From: Eubacteriales bacterium
GTDB lineage: Bacteria > Bacillota > Clostridia > Christensenellales > Aristaeellaceae
NCBI GenBank assembly: GCA_028705775.1
Contig: JAQWCW010000011.1
Location: forward strand, 1 to 64,000
DNA: 64,000 nt
Reading direction: 5' to 3'
The number at the start of each line of letters is the position of its first letter. Positions within the stretch are counted from its first letter, which is position 1. Below, one piece after another: positions 25,617 through 34,478 of the stretch. Below the pieces are notes generated by a model, which did no database searches, was not told the DNA's origin, and saw only the letters and a program-made list of their open reading frames with translations. Made by a program: the position numbers and the translations under genes.

Positions 25617-25645
25617 ATTATAGCATGAATGTTTGTCATATTCAA
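25617..25645 (-). promoter_or_regulatory. Promoter of the 165-aa gene
   Basis: On the - strand TTGAAT (25645-25640), 17 bp, TATAAT (25622-25617), preceded by TGC (extended -10). Confidence 0.7.
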
Positions 25646-25751
25646 GCGTACATCGCAAGCATTTATAGTGACCATTAGCATTATTTCACACGTCAAATTC
25701 TCCCGAAATCCGAGCAGGGCAAAGAAGCATATAGACGCTATCCTCCCGCAC

Positions 25752-25803
25752 AAAAGCGCCCGACATCCTTTGCCGCAGGCTTCGGCATCAGGGTATCGGG
25801 CGC
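25752..25803 (-). terminator. Branched terminator after the alcohol dehydrogenase
   Basis: On the - strand GCGCCCGA (25803-25796) pairs with TCGGGCGC (25763-25756), enclosing an inner TGCCG/CGGCA stem, followed by TTTT. Confidence 0.7.
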
Positions 25804-25887
25804 AGGTTAAATACAAATGACTCAATCAAACATTCAGTCATGGGTTGCTCAAGAAAACCGAGTTATTCATCAGCCTCGCAACGCGCA

Positions 25888-27063
25888 TCAGACCATCAGG
25901 CGGTAGATTGCCTTTACGTCATCCTCATGAAGCTGAACGAAGCCGCCGACGGCGCCGGCGCGCTTATCGCCGTAGCAGGCGTTATGCGCCATTTTTTCAA
26001 TATCCTTTTCATCGGCGCCAAGCTCGGCAAAATTGCCCGGCATTCCGATTGATTTGAGGAACGCCTTGAAGGCGGCGATTCCGGCTTTGGCTGTGTTTTC
26101 AGGGTGCATGAAATCCATCGGGCAGCCCCAGACTCTGCTTGCCACCTGCGCAAAGCGCATTACGTTATGCTCCATGTTATAGGTCATCCATGCGGGGAAA
26201 ACGACGGCAAGACCCGCGCCGTGCGCGCAGTCATAAACTGCGGAAAGCTCATGCTCGATATCATGGCTCGCCCAATCCTGCCCTCTGCCGACGCCGACGC
26301 TGTTGTTATGCGCCATCATTCCCGCCCACATGATATTTGCGCGCGCCTGATAATCATCGGGATTCGCGATGACCTTGGGCGCTTCATGAACCATTGCGGA
26401 AAGCAACCCTTCGATAAGCCTGTCGGTGACCTCGACATCCTCGGTGTTGGTGAAATAGCGCTCGAAAAGGTGCGCCATTATATCGGAAATGCCGCACGCC
26501 GTCTGATATGCGGGAAGGGTTTGCGTGAGCACGGGATTCAGAATGGAGAATGCGGGACGAAGCGCCTCGCCGCTCGCGCCGCGCTTGAACATCCCCTCCT
26601 CCTTGGTTATAACGCTGTCGGGGCTGCCCTCGCTTCCCGCGGCGGCAATCGTCAGCACTGTGCCGATGGGCAGAGCCTTCGTTACAGGCTTGCCCTGATA
26701 GAAATCCCAGAAATCACCGTCATACACGGTTCCCGCGGCGATTGCCTTTGACGAGTCGATGGTGCTTCCGCCGCCGACCGCGAGAACAAAGTCAATCTTT
26801 TCCTTGCGGCAAAGTTCGATTCCCTCATACACAAGCCCGCTGAGAGGATTCGGGTGAACTCCGCCCAGCTCGATATAGGAAATACCTTCCGCTTCAAGCG
26901 ACGCCTTTACCCTGCCGAGAAGTCCGGAGCGGACGACGCTGCCGCCGCCGTAATGAATGAGAACCTTGCTGCCGCCGAAGCGACGGACATACTTGCCCGC
27001 ATTGTTTTCCTGCTCAGCGCCGAAAGCGAAATAGGTTGGCGCGTAGAAAGTGAAATTGTTCAT
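25888..27063 (-). CDS. Iron-containing alcohol dehydrogenase (butanol dehydrogenase type)
   Basis: 391 aa from ATG 27063 (AGGAGG upstream). The NAD(P) loop AVGGGSTIDSSKAIA and the Fe-ADH metal region (CGISDIMAHLFERYF...HDIEHELSAVYDCAHGAGL, with Asp and three His) are clear. It resembles the YqhD/BdhA branch that reduces aldehydes with NADPH. It probably disposes of reducing equivalents during fermentation or detoxifies aldehydes. Single-gene unit. Confidence 0.92.
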   Translation of the reverse strand: MNNFTFYAPTYFAFGAEQENNAGKYVRRFGGSKVLIHYGGGSVVRSGLLGRVKASLEAEGISYIELGGVHPNPLSGLVYEGIELCRKEKIDFVLAVGGGSTIDSSKAIAAGTVYDGDFWDFYQGKPVTKALPIGTVLTIAAAGSEGSPDSVITKEEGMFKRGASGEALRPAFSILNPVLTQTLPAYQTACGISDIMAHLFERYFTNTEDVEVTDRLIEGLLSAMVHEAPKVIANPDDYQARANIMWAGMMAHNNSVGVGRGQDWASHDIEHELSAVYDCAHGAGLAVVFPAWMTYNMEHNVMRFAQVASRVWGCPMDFMHPENTAKAGIAAFKAFLKSIGMPGNFAELGADEKDIEKMAHNACYGDKRAGAVGGFVQLHEDDVKAIYRLMV

Positions 27064-27095
27064 CAAAAAGCCTCCTTAAACGTTTTACTATATAA

Positions 27096-27124
27096 ATATT
27101 AGCATACGAACTATCATTCCGCAA
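27096..27124 (-). promoter_or_regulatory. Promoter of the alcohol dehydrogenase
   Basis: On the - strand TTGCGG (27124-27119), 17 bp, TAATAT (27101-27096), with TGC before the -10. Confidence 0.6.
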
Positions 27125-27291
27125 GGCGAATGCTGCACTCGCAGGCAATAATATTCGCAGCATATTATGACAAATTTGCCTGCATATAATCCATTTTTTC
27201 GGAAAAAGCGCGGCATAATATGCATATAAAGCCCCCTTAAATGCATGAAAACCGCCTTATTTCCCGTTATATGAATATGCGCAAATAGCTG

Positions 27292-27320
27292 TTGACAGAT
27301 TACCGCGCATAAGTGAGAAT
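27292..27320 (+). promoter_or_regulatory. Promoter of the L,D-transpeptidase
   Basis: TTGACA (27292-27297), 17 bp, GAGAAT (27315-27320). The remaining ~170 bp back to the divergent promoter are AT-rich with several TATAAT-like words but no clear element. Confidence 0.55.
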
Positions 27321-27396
27321 AGATAAGTCATCGTTTGGCGGCGAATCAATTCCTCGCGAAAGCGATGCGCATACTGAAGAAAAGACGGAGAAAACG

Positions 27397-28500
27397 ATGC
27401 GAAAGCTAACCGGAGCAATACTGGCGATTGTGATTCTTCTGCTCTGCCCCGCCGCGCTCGGCGAGGGAGACCCCTTCTTCACAAGCTACGACATAACGGA
27501 CACAGAAGCCGTCTGGGAACGGCTGATGGAGGAAATAACCGTTCTTGACGCGGGCGGCAAGGATAAAATCTATCCGCTTGACGCGCCTGGCGGAAACAAG
27601 ATTTTCGACGACAAGCTGGGCGGTTATATTTACGGCGAATCCGCCGCCGTCAAGGTGCTTTCGGACGACAAGGACGGCTGGACGCTGATACAGGCGTACG
27701 ACGACCATGACAGGCTGCTGACCGGATATGTAAAGACAAACCTGCTCAAGAAGGTCAAGCCGCGCAGCGACTACGGAATAGTCATCGACAAGCTTACCCA
27801 GCGCCTGTACATATTCAAGGAAGGCGAGTATTTCAGCGAGCTTGCGATTTCAACGGGTCTTGTGAACGACAAGCAGCCATACAACGAAACCGCGTCGGGC
27901 GAGTTCATGCTCGTCAGCTGGACGGGCGGATTCTGGAGCGGAAATATGTTCTGTGCAATGGGAATCCGCTTCAACGGCGGCGATTTGATACACGAGGTTC
28001 CGCATTTCGTAGCCTCGGACGGCGGCAAAAACTATAAAGCATTCGAGCCGCTTCTGGGCACGAGGGCAAGCCACGGCTGCGTCCGCGTTCAGCGCCGCAA
28101 GAACAACGACGGCGTGAACATGACATGGATTTGGAATAACCTAAAGAAAAAGACAAAGGTACTCGTCTGGGACGACGACGGCAGAACGCTTGAATATCCC
28201 TCCGACGACTTTACGCTCTACTGGAACCCGAACGGCGGCACAAGCTACCATTCGGTGGATGATTGCAGAGGCGTGAAGGATAAATATCTTCCGCTGACCG
28301 CATTTACCTACGGCGAGCTTGAAACAGCGCCGTACAAAAAGCTTTCCGAGTGCCCCTACTGCATTCCCGTTAAGCGCAAGAGCGTTATTGACGAGCAGAA
28401 CGCGCTGAGAGTTCCTGCGCCTCAAGCGGAAACAAGCGAGCAGGCGGACGAAACGGAAACGGATACGCAGACGGTCGAGGGCGAAACGGACGGGGAATAA
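27397..28500 (+). CDS. Exported L,D-transpeptidase (YkuD) with SH3-like and Cys-rich modules
   Basis: 367 aa from ATG 27397 (GGAG upstream). A signal peptide ends near residue 23 (ALG-EG). An SH3-like region follows at about 65-125 (YGESAAVKVLSDDKDGWTLI). The YkuD domain is at about 128-260: YGIVIDKLTQRLYIF, then SHGCVRV with the catalytic Cys. A distinct tail has the pattern YHSVDDC...LSECPYC, that is one His and three Cys that could bind metal. It then ends in an acidic, Thr/Glu-rich unstructured end. The enzyme makes 3-3 peptidoglycan cross-links or attaches proteins. It is placed outside the membrane and transcribed alone. Confidence 0.88.
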   Translation: MRKLTGAILAIVILLLCPAALGEGDPFFTSYDITDTEAVWERLMEEITVLDAGGKDKIYPLDAPGGNKIFDDKLGGYIYGESAAVKVLSDDKDGWTLIQAYDDHDRLLTGYVKTNLLKKVKPRSDYGIVIDKLTQRLYIFKEGEYFSELAISTGLVNDKQPYNETASGEFMLVSWTGGFWSGNMFCAMGIRFNGGDLIHEVPHFVASDGGKNYKAFEPLLGTRASHGCVRVQRRKNNDGVNMTWIWNNLKKKTKVLVWDDDGRTLEYPSDDFTLYWNPNGGTSYHSVDDCRGVKDKYLPLTAFTYGELETAPYKKLSECPYCIPVKRKSVIDEQNALRVPAPQAETSEQADETETDTQTVEGETDGE

Positions 28501-28553
28501 GAGCGGAGAACAGGTTTATCGCAAAGCCATATTTATAGGCAAATCAGCATACA

Positions 28554-28589
28554 AAAAGCGCGGAGAGGCAAATGCCAATCCGCGCTTTT
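28554..28589. terminator. Bidirectional terminator between convergent genes
   Basis: AAAAGCGCGGA (28554-28564) and TCCGCGCTTTT (28579-28589) are perfect 11-bp arms. The loop holds a small GGCA/TGCC stem. Confidence 0.85.
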
Positions 28590-28614
28590 CCTTTGTCGCC
28601 GAATTTTCTGCCGG

Positions 28615-30840
28615 TTATTCAATTTCCTCCGCCGCCATCATAGCCGTCTTTTCCTCAAGCTGAGCAAGGAGCGAATCGAGCGAAAGCTGCCCTGACAGCC
28701 AGCGCTTGCCAAGTTCCATCAATCGGCTTCCGAATTCGCTGTCTCTTTCGCATATAAGAGGGCTGTCAAACAATTGCACATACCGGCTTAGGCTTCTCCA
28801 CTTTTCGATTCCGTAAGGCGAAACGTCCCAGCGATAGCTGTCGTTTTGCTTAATGCGCCATTCCAGCTCGGCAATTCTTGCGCCGATTGTATCCTTTGAA
28901 AGCTCATCGGCAGCGGCGTATTCCCGCTTTGCCACAGCGAGCCGCGCGGCGTAGTCCGCGCCTTTTTCCTTCCAGCCCTCATTTTCAAGCGGAACAGCCG
29001 TGCTTGGGAAAAGCAAAGCATCAAGCTTGTTCGACTTTCTGAAGGAGAGGTATTCCTTTATAAATTCAGTCGCCAATTCGGGGTTTTTGCACAGAGGACT
29101 GATAGCTATTGTCTGAGCGCGGGCGGAGATTACAGGCTCATCGCCCTGCGAGAATACAAGCGGCAAGAGGATTTCATCGGTTTCCTCGCCGTTAATCCCC
29201 ATTACCGATTCAAGAGCGGCGAACCATATAAGGCTGTAGTCTCCGACCGTCTCGCTTTCGGGATACATTTCAGCCTCGTCAAGCACAGAAAGCCCGCGCT
29301 CGTCAAGCGCTTGCTTAACTTCATACAGCGCGCTTAAAGCTTCGCGGAATACAGGCGTCTCAAAATCAACCGCCTTGCCCTCGGCAAGCGACTGCCCTGC
29401 CCACGCTTCAAGAACATCCCAGAATTCATTCTCGCACGAAAAGTAATCGGTCAGCAGAATGCCGGCGTCGTAATAATCCTCCAGCATTCTTTTCTGAAGC
29501 CTGAAATATTCCGCCCATGTTTCGGGCGCTTTCTCGCTGCCCAGCACCTTATTCCACAGCTCGGCGTTGAGCTGCCGAAGTCCGATATTCAGGGACTGAA
29601 CGGCGGCGTGCGGCTTTCCGTCGTCCCCAAGAATCGCGTCTTTGATAGCAGGAAGCATATTATCCACATCCTGCCCAAGCTCCAACGGAAGCGCATAGCC
29701 TTTTCGGATATAGCTCTTAAAGCCGCTCATAAGCCATACGCCGTATAAATCAGAAGCGTCCTGCGAGCGGATTTTGTCGGCAGCTTCGGCAGGGCTGAGC
29801 ATATGCGAATCATCGCTCACGACAAGCTCAACGTCCGAACGCCTTGAGAGGAAGGAATTCTTCGCCATCGAATCATTGAACGGACCGGAAACAACGAGCC
29901 TTTTTCTTTCGGGCGACGCCGCGCCGAGCGCTATAACCGAAAACCCGTTTCCGCTTATGAACGCATACCGGTTCTTTTCCTCGGAAAGCGACGCTCTGTA
30001 TTGAAAAAAGGTATCATAGCTTTCCGTCAGCTGATGCTCCCCTGCGCTCTCGAATTCTCCGCCTGCCCTGCTGATAAATATATCGCGCTCATTAAAAAGC
30101 GCAAGGCAGTCCGATTCCTCATCCCAGCTCAAGCCGCCAAGCACGCCATCCGGAAGGCGAATTGACAATTCGGACATTTCTCCGCTTTCAGCGTAAAGCT
30201 CGCTGAGGTATCTGTTTCCGTTGCTGCCGACGTGCAGGAGCAGAAGGCTGTCATCCTTGTACGGAATAATCGCCTCAGCGCCAACGGTTTCAAGCTCCCT
30301 GAATTCGCCGTCATCAAGGCTGACGATAAGAACATCCGCGTCGCAGGGCAGCTCGTTCCCGCTCCGGTTTATATCAGAGCGCTCCGTAAGCCCGTAAAGC
30401 ATACCGTTTTTAACAAAGCACCACAGCGTAATATAGCCCTTCGGTTCATCGGAAAATGTGACGTCAAGCCAGTCAATGCCGTTTTCATCAACCAAGCCGA
30501 TTCCGCTGCCGCTTACGGCATAAAGCTTTCCATCGCCGTAAACCAGCTGAGAGGAAGCAACGGCATCCGCGCAGTAATCATTCCAATCCCATTTATTCCA
30601 GCCATCGCTGCCCGAAAGCAAATCGCATATAAGCTCCTGTTCGCCGCCGTCAAGGCTTTGCCGCATAACCTCCCCGCTCATCGTTTTCACGTAAGCGTAC
30701 GTATCGCCAATCGTGCGCGAGCTTAACCAAAGCTCAGGAAAAAGAACCTTTTCGGCGGTCGCGCTTTCGCATACGGCGCAGCCGAGCGGGAGCATAAGGC
30801 TAAAAATGAGTGCAGCAAACAAGCAGATGAGTTTTTTCAT
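28615..30840 (-). CDS. Exported propeller plus solute-binding-protein-like protein
   Basis: 741 aa from ATG 30840 (GAAAGG 9 nt upstream; ATG 30849 is too close to it). It has a signal peptide (LICLFAALIFSLMLPLGC-type). Residues ~30-320 are short strand-rich repeats with YAYVKT, KLYAVSGSG, GMLYGLTE, SLLLLHVG and NRYAFISG, which suggest a beta-propeller. Residues ~330-690 resemble a family-1 extracellular solute-binding protein (NAELWNKVLGSEKAPETWAE, AISPLCKNPELATEFIKEYL). It has no permease partner. It is third in an operon with an ECF sigma factor and its membrane anti-sigma, so it is more likely a sensor than a transporter part. Its exact ligand is unknown. Confidence 0.65.
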   Translation of the reverse strand: MKKLICLFAALIFSLMLPLGCAVCESATAEKVLFPELWLSSRTIGDTYAYVKTMSGEVMRQSLDGGEQELICDLLSGSDGWNKWDWNDYCADAVASSQLVYGDGKLYAVSGSGIGLVDENGIDWLDVTFSDEPKGYITLWCFVKNGMLYGLTERSDINRSGNELPCDADVLIVSLDDGEFRELETVGAEAIIPYKDDSLLLLHVGSNGNRYLSELYAESGEMSELSIRLPDGVLGGLSWDEESDCLALFNERDIFISRAGGEFESAGEHQLTESYDTFFQYRASLSEEKNRYAFISGNGFSVIALGAASPERKRLVVSGPFNDSMAKNSFLSRRSDVELVVSDDSHMLSPAEAADKIRSQDASDLYGVWLMSGFKSYIRKGYALPLELGQDVDNMLPAIKDAILGDDGKPHAAVQSLNIGLRQLNAELWNKVLGSEKAPETWAEYFRLQKRMLEDYYDAGILLTDYFSCENEFWDVLEAWAGQSLAEGKAVDFETPVFREALSALYEVKQALDERGLSVLDEAEMYPESETVGDYSLIWFAALESVMGINGEETDEILLPLVFSQGDEPVISARAQTIAISPLCKNPELATEFIKEYLSFRKSNKLDALLFPSTAVPLENEGWKEKGADYAARLAVAKREYAAADELSKDTIGARIAELEWRIKQNDSYRWDVSPYGIEKWRSLSRYVQLFDSPLICERDSEFGSRLMELGKRWLSGQLSLDSLLAQLEEKTAMMAAEEIE

Positions 30841-30876
30841 AATTTTCATCCTTTCAAAATACAGATTATCTTCGGT

Positions 30877-32718
30877 TCAGCCGTTTCCCATATATGCAGC
30901 GTCATGCCAGACGCCAAGCACAAGCCCATCCTCCGCGCCGATTACAACCGTGTATTTATCGGTTTCGCTTTCGACACTCACTCCCCAGCAGCGCAGGGGC
31001 GCTTCGGAATCCTGATACCTGATATAGCAGTCCGTCATATATTCATTTACGTTAAGCTCGGACAGGTTGGCGGAAGAATACGTTTCGGCGATATCGCTTA
31101 TAGCCAGCGACACCGCCGCGTCATACGATAAGTCTCCCTTTTCGGGCAGCACATACCGATACTGCCGCGCTGAAAAGCCCTCGGCAACCAGCAGAGCGCA
31201 GACCTTTGCGTCATCCTCCACGGAAAGCTCGCCGATATTCCACGGCGCGTCAGGCTCTTTTTCCCTGTAAGGGGCAAGGATTGCGGAGTATTCGTCCGCA
31301 AAGGCAAGCAGCTTTCCAATCTGCGCGCCGCCCCAGCCCGTCGAAAGACCAAGCCTGTCCGAAAGCACATAGCCGTCGAAAGACCATGCGCAGGAAATAA
31401 CCTCGCCGCTTTGCGCCGATACCGCGCACGAGTATGTCCCAAGCCGTTCAAGCGGAAGGTGAGGCAATTCCTCGGCGCGCCATTGCTCGTCGTATTTCAG
31501 CGTTACAACCCACTTGCTTCCGCTGTCGGCGTTCATTACGGCAGTTGTAAGCGTGAATAATTGAAGCGCATTGCCATGAAGCTCATAGTTTGCCTCAAAT
31601 GCGGTTTTAGCCGCGATAATTGCCTCCTGCTCGCCAATAAGCAAGTCAGCGGAAGCAAGGAAATCCCCATCAGGAAGCAGCGAGCGCATACCCGCCGCTT
31701 CAAAACGCGAAACCGTCTCCGCTTTTTCATCGGCGCTCAGATAATCAAACGCTCCGCTTTCCGCCCACTCCCGCGCCGCCTCGGAATAAAGCGCTAAATC
31801 TCCGTCCGGAAGCCTGTTATCCTCCGGCTCGGAGCGCTTTATACATTGAGCGATGTCGCCGCTTGGCGAAGAAAGCATAACAAACACATCTGCGGATGAG
31901 CCGACAACTTTGAAATCAAAGCGATATATACGGGCATTTTCGGCAAGCCCAAGCATATTCGCCGCGCTTTCCGAATCGTAATACAGAAAGCTGACGGACG
32001 TTTTTTTAAGCAAGTCCGCGCCGATTCCGTACTTTTCCATAACAGCCCGAAGCGCCGCATTTTCCGCATCGTAAGGGCTTATATCGCCGCCCGTGGGCGC
32101 GATGTTTACAACGCTCATAGCCGAGCCGTCCTGCATTATCAAGCCCGAATCAAGCTTCGCCTTATCCTCAAGGGATAGCTGCTCATACACGGCAAGCGCG
32201 CCGCCGAACCATTTTTCGTAGTTCTGCTTTCTTGCCTCAAGCACTTTTTCGAGCTGCATACTGCCCCACGCATCTGCCGAAAGGCTGCCCTGACGCAAAT
32301 CCGCGCCGTCATGCGACCATGACGCTTCATGTTTCCCATCATCGGCAATAACGGCTTTGTATACGCCGAGCTTTTCCGTGCTAAGGGAGACGGGAGAGAA
32401 AACGACCCTCCAGCCGCCGTCGTATCTTTCGCTTTTTGCAAAAAACAAATCAAGCATTTCGCTTGTAAGGCTGTAACGAGCAGACACAATCCGCCTCGCC
32501 TCGCTTTCCGCGCGATATGCAGGCGAAACGGCAATAGCAATCGCAAGCGCGGTGGAGCAAATAAGCACAAAAACGAGCGCAAGCGCAAGCGTCAGCCTGC
32601 CGCGCTTTCTTTGCGGCGCGGAGGCGTGAACGCGCTCCATTACAGCCTCCTGCCCATGAAAGGCAACGGCGCTAAGCTCCTTATCAAGCCTGTCCTTAAA
32701 CTCGTTTTCATTCTTCAT
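30877..32718 (-). CDS. Putative membrane anti-sigma factor with large external domain
   Basis: 613 aa. The first ~40 residues are cytosolic and acidic/basic mixed, followed by a single membrane span at about 41-65 (LTLALALVFVLICSTALAIAIAV) and a ~540-aa external region. The outer part contains two similar stretches, each with a KLGVYKAVIADDG/RLGTYSCAVSAQSG strand followed by ASWSHDGA/CAWSFDGYV, suggestive of PepSY-like duplicated domains. ATG 32718 lies within the end of the sigma factor gene (11-nt overlap), which is the normal layout for sigma/anti-sigma pairs. No zinc-type anti-sigma motif is visible. The role is assigned by context and topology. Confidence 0.65.
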   Translation of the reverse strand: MKNENEFKDRLDKELSAVAFHGQEAVMERVHASAPQRKRGRLTLALALVFVLICSTALAIAIAVSPAYRAESEARRIVSARYSLTSEMLDLFFAKSERYDGGWRVVFSPVSLSTEKLGVYKAVIADDGKHEASWSHDGADLRQGSLSADAWGSMQLEKVLEARKQNYEKWFGGALAVYEQLSLEDKAKLDSGLIMQDGSAMSVVNIAPTGGDISPYDAENAALRAVMEKYGIGADLLKKTSVSFLYYDSESAANMLGLAENARIYRFDFKVVGSSADVFVMLSSPSGDIAQCIKRSEPEDNRLPDGDLALYSEAAREWAESGAFDYLSADEKAETVSRFEAAGMRSLLPDGDFLASADLLIGEQEAIIAAKTAFEANYELHGNALQLFTLTTAVMNADSGSKWVVTLKYDEQWRAEELPHLPLERLGTYSCAVSAQSGEVISCAWSFDGYVLSDRLGLSTGWGGAQIGKLLAFADEYSAILAPYREKEPDAPWNIGELSVEDDAKVCALLVAEGFSARQYRYVLPEKGDLSYDAAVSLAISDIAETYSSANLSELNVNEYMTDCYIRYQDSEAPLRCWGVSVESETDKYTVVIGAEDGLVLGVWHDAAYMGNG

Positions 32719-33235
32719 CAAAGTACCACCCCCTCAGCGACTGCCTTAGCTTTTCGCGGGCGCGGGCAAGCCGCGAATTTACCGCGGAAACCTTGAGATT
32801 CATCAAATCCGCCGTTTCCTTTACGGAAAAGCCCTGATAGTAATGCAGCAGCACAGCCAGTTTCTCGCCGTCCGGAAGCGCAGAAACCGCGCGGAAAACC
32901 GTATCGTCCGAAAAAGCCTCATCCTGAGCAGGCTTGCTCTCCGCTTCCTCAATCGGCGCACAGGCTGCCCTGCGAAACCATCGCGTTCGCCTGACATCCT
33001 TGCAGGAGTTGATTGCGATGCGCGTCAGCCATGTTTTTTCAGAGCTTTCGGCACGGAAAGCGTCCATTCCCCTCCACGCCTTCACGAAGGTATCCTGAAC
33101 GGCGTCCTCGGCAAGCGAAAGGTCGCCGAGCCATGAATAGCAGAGGCGGAGAAGCTGCGTTCCGTATTCGTCCATCAATCCGCGCAAAGCGGCGTCGGCA
33201 TTACTGCCGGCGTCCTCCGCTGTCACAAACGGCAT
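32708..33235 (-). CDS. ECF-type RNA polymerase sigma factor
   Basis: 175 aa with sigma-70 region 2 (LLRLCYSWLGDLSLAEDAVQDTFVKAWRG, then TWLTRIAINSCKDVRR) and region 4 (ALPDGEKLAVLLHYYQGFSVKETADLMNLKVSAVNSRLARAREKL). It probably directs transcription of its own operon and an unknown regulon in response to an envelope signal. No obvious autoregulated -35 (AAC type) is seen in the 56 bp upstream. Confidence 0.92.
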   Translation of the reverse strand: MPFVTAEDAGSNADAALRGLMDEYGTQLLRLCYSWLGDLSLAEDAVQDTFVKAWRGMDAFRAESSEKTWLTRIAINSCKDVRRTRWFRRAACAPIEEAESKPAQDEAFSDDTVFRAVSALPDGEKLAVLLHYYQGFSVKETADLMNLKVSAVNSRLARAREKLRQSLRGWYFDEE

Positions 33236-33290
33236 CCTCTCATCCCCTTTCCCTTATTAGACGCACGCCGAATAAAAAATCTATCGCATC

Positions 33291-33329
33291 TGCAAAAAAA
33301 GACCCGAACGAAATGCGTTCGAGTCTTTA
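33291..33329 (-). terminator. Terminator of the metY-lysA-GH8 operon
   Basis: On the - strand AAAGAC..GAACG pairs with CGTTC..GTCTTT (33328-33298, two mismatches inside) and is followed by a run of T to 33292. Confidence 0.8.
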
Positions 33330-33368
33330 AGGACGGCTTACCCGTATTTCCGCGCAGAAGCGCAGTAA

Positions 33369-34478
33369 TCAGAAAATCTTGAACTCTCCCGCGAGCATGA
33401 GCAGGCAGAAGAAGTAGAGGCAGTTATCATAATAGCGCCTGTCGCCCTTGCGGAGAGGCGTGTTCCAGAATTTGAGAACCCATTCCTTGGCGTTTTCGCC
33501 GTTTGCCGCAAGGCTTCCGGCGGCAGTTGTTGCGATAATTGCAACAGGGTGCAGCGCCTTTTCCTCAAGGGTTTCGCCCTCCGTTGTGTAAACATGGAAA
33601 TCATCGTCGGGCGCAAGGCGGGTAAGGGTGTTCTGCAAATTATCCGCGATGGCGGAAAGCGCGGGGGTTTTGCCGTTCCATGCGGCGTCAAGACCGATAT
33701 TCATTGCAACGCGGTAAGCGTCGGAATAGAAGTTTCCGTGGCCGCGCGTCAGCTCCTTGCTTCCGTCATACATTGCGTATTCGGGCGCCATACCCGTATT
33801 TTTATCGCAGGAAATCGTCAGGTACTCGCGGCTCGCCTTTGCCGCCGCCTTCCAGAACTCCGCGTCGCGCTCGTCCGCAAGCTCCGCAAACAGCTCGTAG
33901 AAGTGCATGAGATGGTAGGACGGGTCTGACCATTCCCACTCCGGAATGAACTTGATATAGTGGTTATCCGGATTCCACATCGGGCTGCCGCCCTCGACCA
34001 TTTCGCTCTGATGGACGCAATGGCGCAGAATCGTTTTTGCCTGATTGGAATAATCATACGGAGCTTCCCCGTCCCCCCAGCGCGAGGACGCGAAGAACAG
34101 CGCCATTGCGTAGTATTCCTCTCCGTCAGGCGCGGGGCCCTCGCTGTTGCGCTTTTCCCCGCCGGGCTTTACAGACCATGCAAAATAGCCCTCATAGCGC
34201 CCGCCGGTCTGGTGCATATAGTCCCACGAAAAGAGCCATAGCTTATCGAAAATGTCCTTCCTATCCATCTGGACAGCCATCATCATTCCGTAGCTCATGC
34301 CCTCCGTGCGCGCGTCAAAATTGCCGGTATCCATCATGTAGCCATGCCCGTCGCCCATATCAAAGTAAAACTTCTCGGTTTCATCCTCGAAAATGGTATG
34401 GAAGGCGAGCGCAATGCGTTTATCAATCTCAGCCTGCGGTATTCCGGCGGCGGCAAAAAGGTTAGGATAATTCTTCAT
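33369..34478 (-). CDS. GH8 reducing-end xylose-releasing exo-oligoxylanase
   Basis: 369 aa, cytosolic (no signal). It has the GH8 hallmarks YMMDTGNFDARTEGMSYGMM (catalytic Glu), GYFAWSVKP, PAPDGEEYYAMALFFASSRWG, PMWNPDNHYIKFIPE, DPSYHLMHFYELFA and GNFYSDAYRVAMNIGLD. The pattern is that of Rex enzymes, which remove xylose from the reducing end of imported xylo-oligosaccharides. It is translationally coupled to the upstream lysA-like gene (stop/start overlap TAATG). Being in an amino-acid operon rather than beside xylan genes is unusual. Confidence 0.9.
   Translation of the reverse strand: MKNYPNLFAAAGIPQAEIDKRIALAFHTIFEDETEKFYFDMGDGHGYMMDTGNFDARTEGMSYGMMMAVQMDRKDIFDKLWLFSWDYMHQTGGRYEGYFAWSVKPGGEKRNSEGPAPDGEEYYAMALFFASSRWGDGEAPYDYSNQAKTILRHCVHQSEMVEGGSPMWNPDNHYIKFIPEWEWSDPSYHLMHFYELFAELADERDAEFWKAAAKASREYLTISCDKNTGMAPEYAMYDGSKELTRGHGNFYSDAYRVAMNIGLDAAWNGKTPALSAIADNLQNTLTRLAPDDDFHVYTTEGETLEEKALHPVAIIATTAAGSLAANGENAKEWVLKFWNTPLRKGDRRYYDNCLYFFCLLMLAGEFKIF

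Larger units (their letters stand above)
25435..25887. other. Leader and terminator region between - strand genes
   Basis: 453 bp without a supported gene. Besides the promoter and terminator listed separately, the ~175-nt leader of the 165-aa gene contains the small hairpin AGCCTTTAAGGCT (25577-25589). A 76-codon frame at 25595-25825 (-) crosses the terminator and is not called. Confidence 0.5.
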
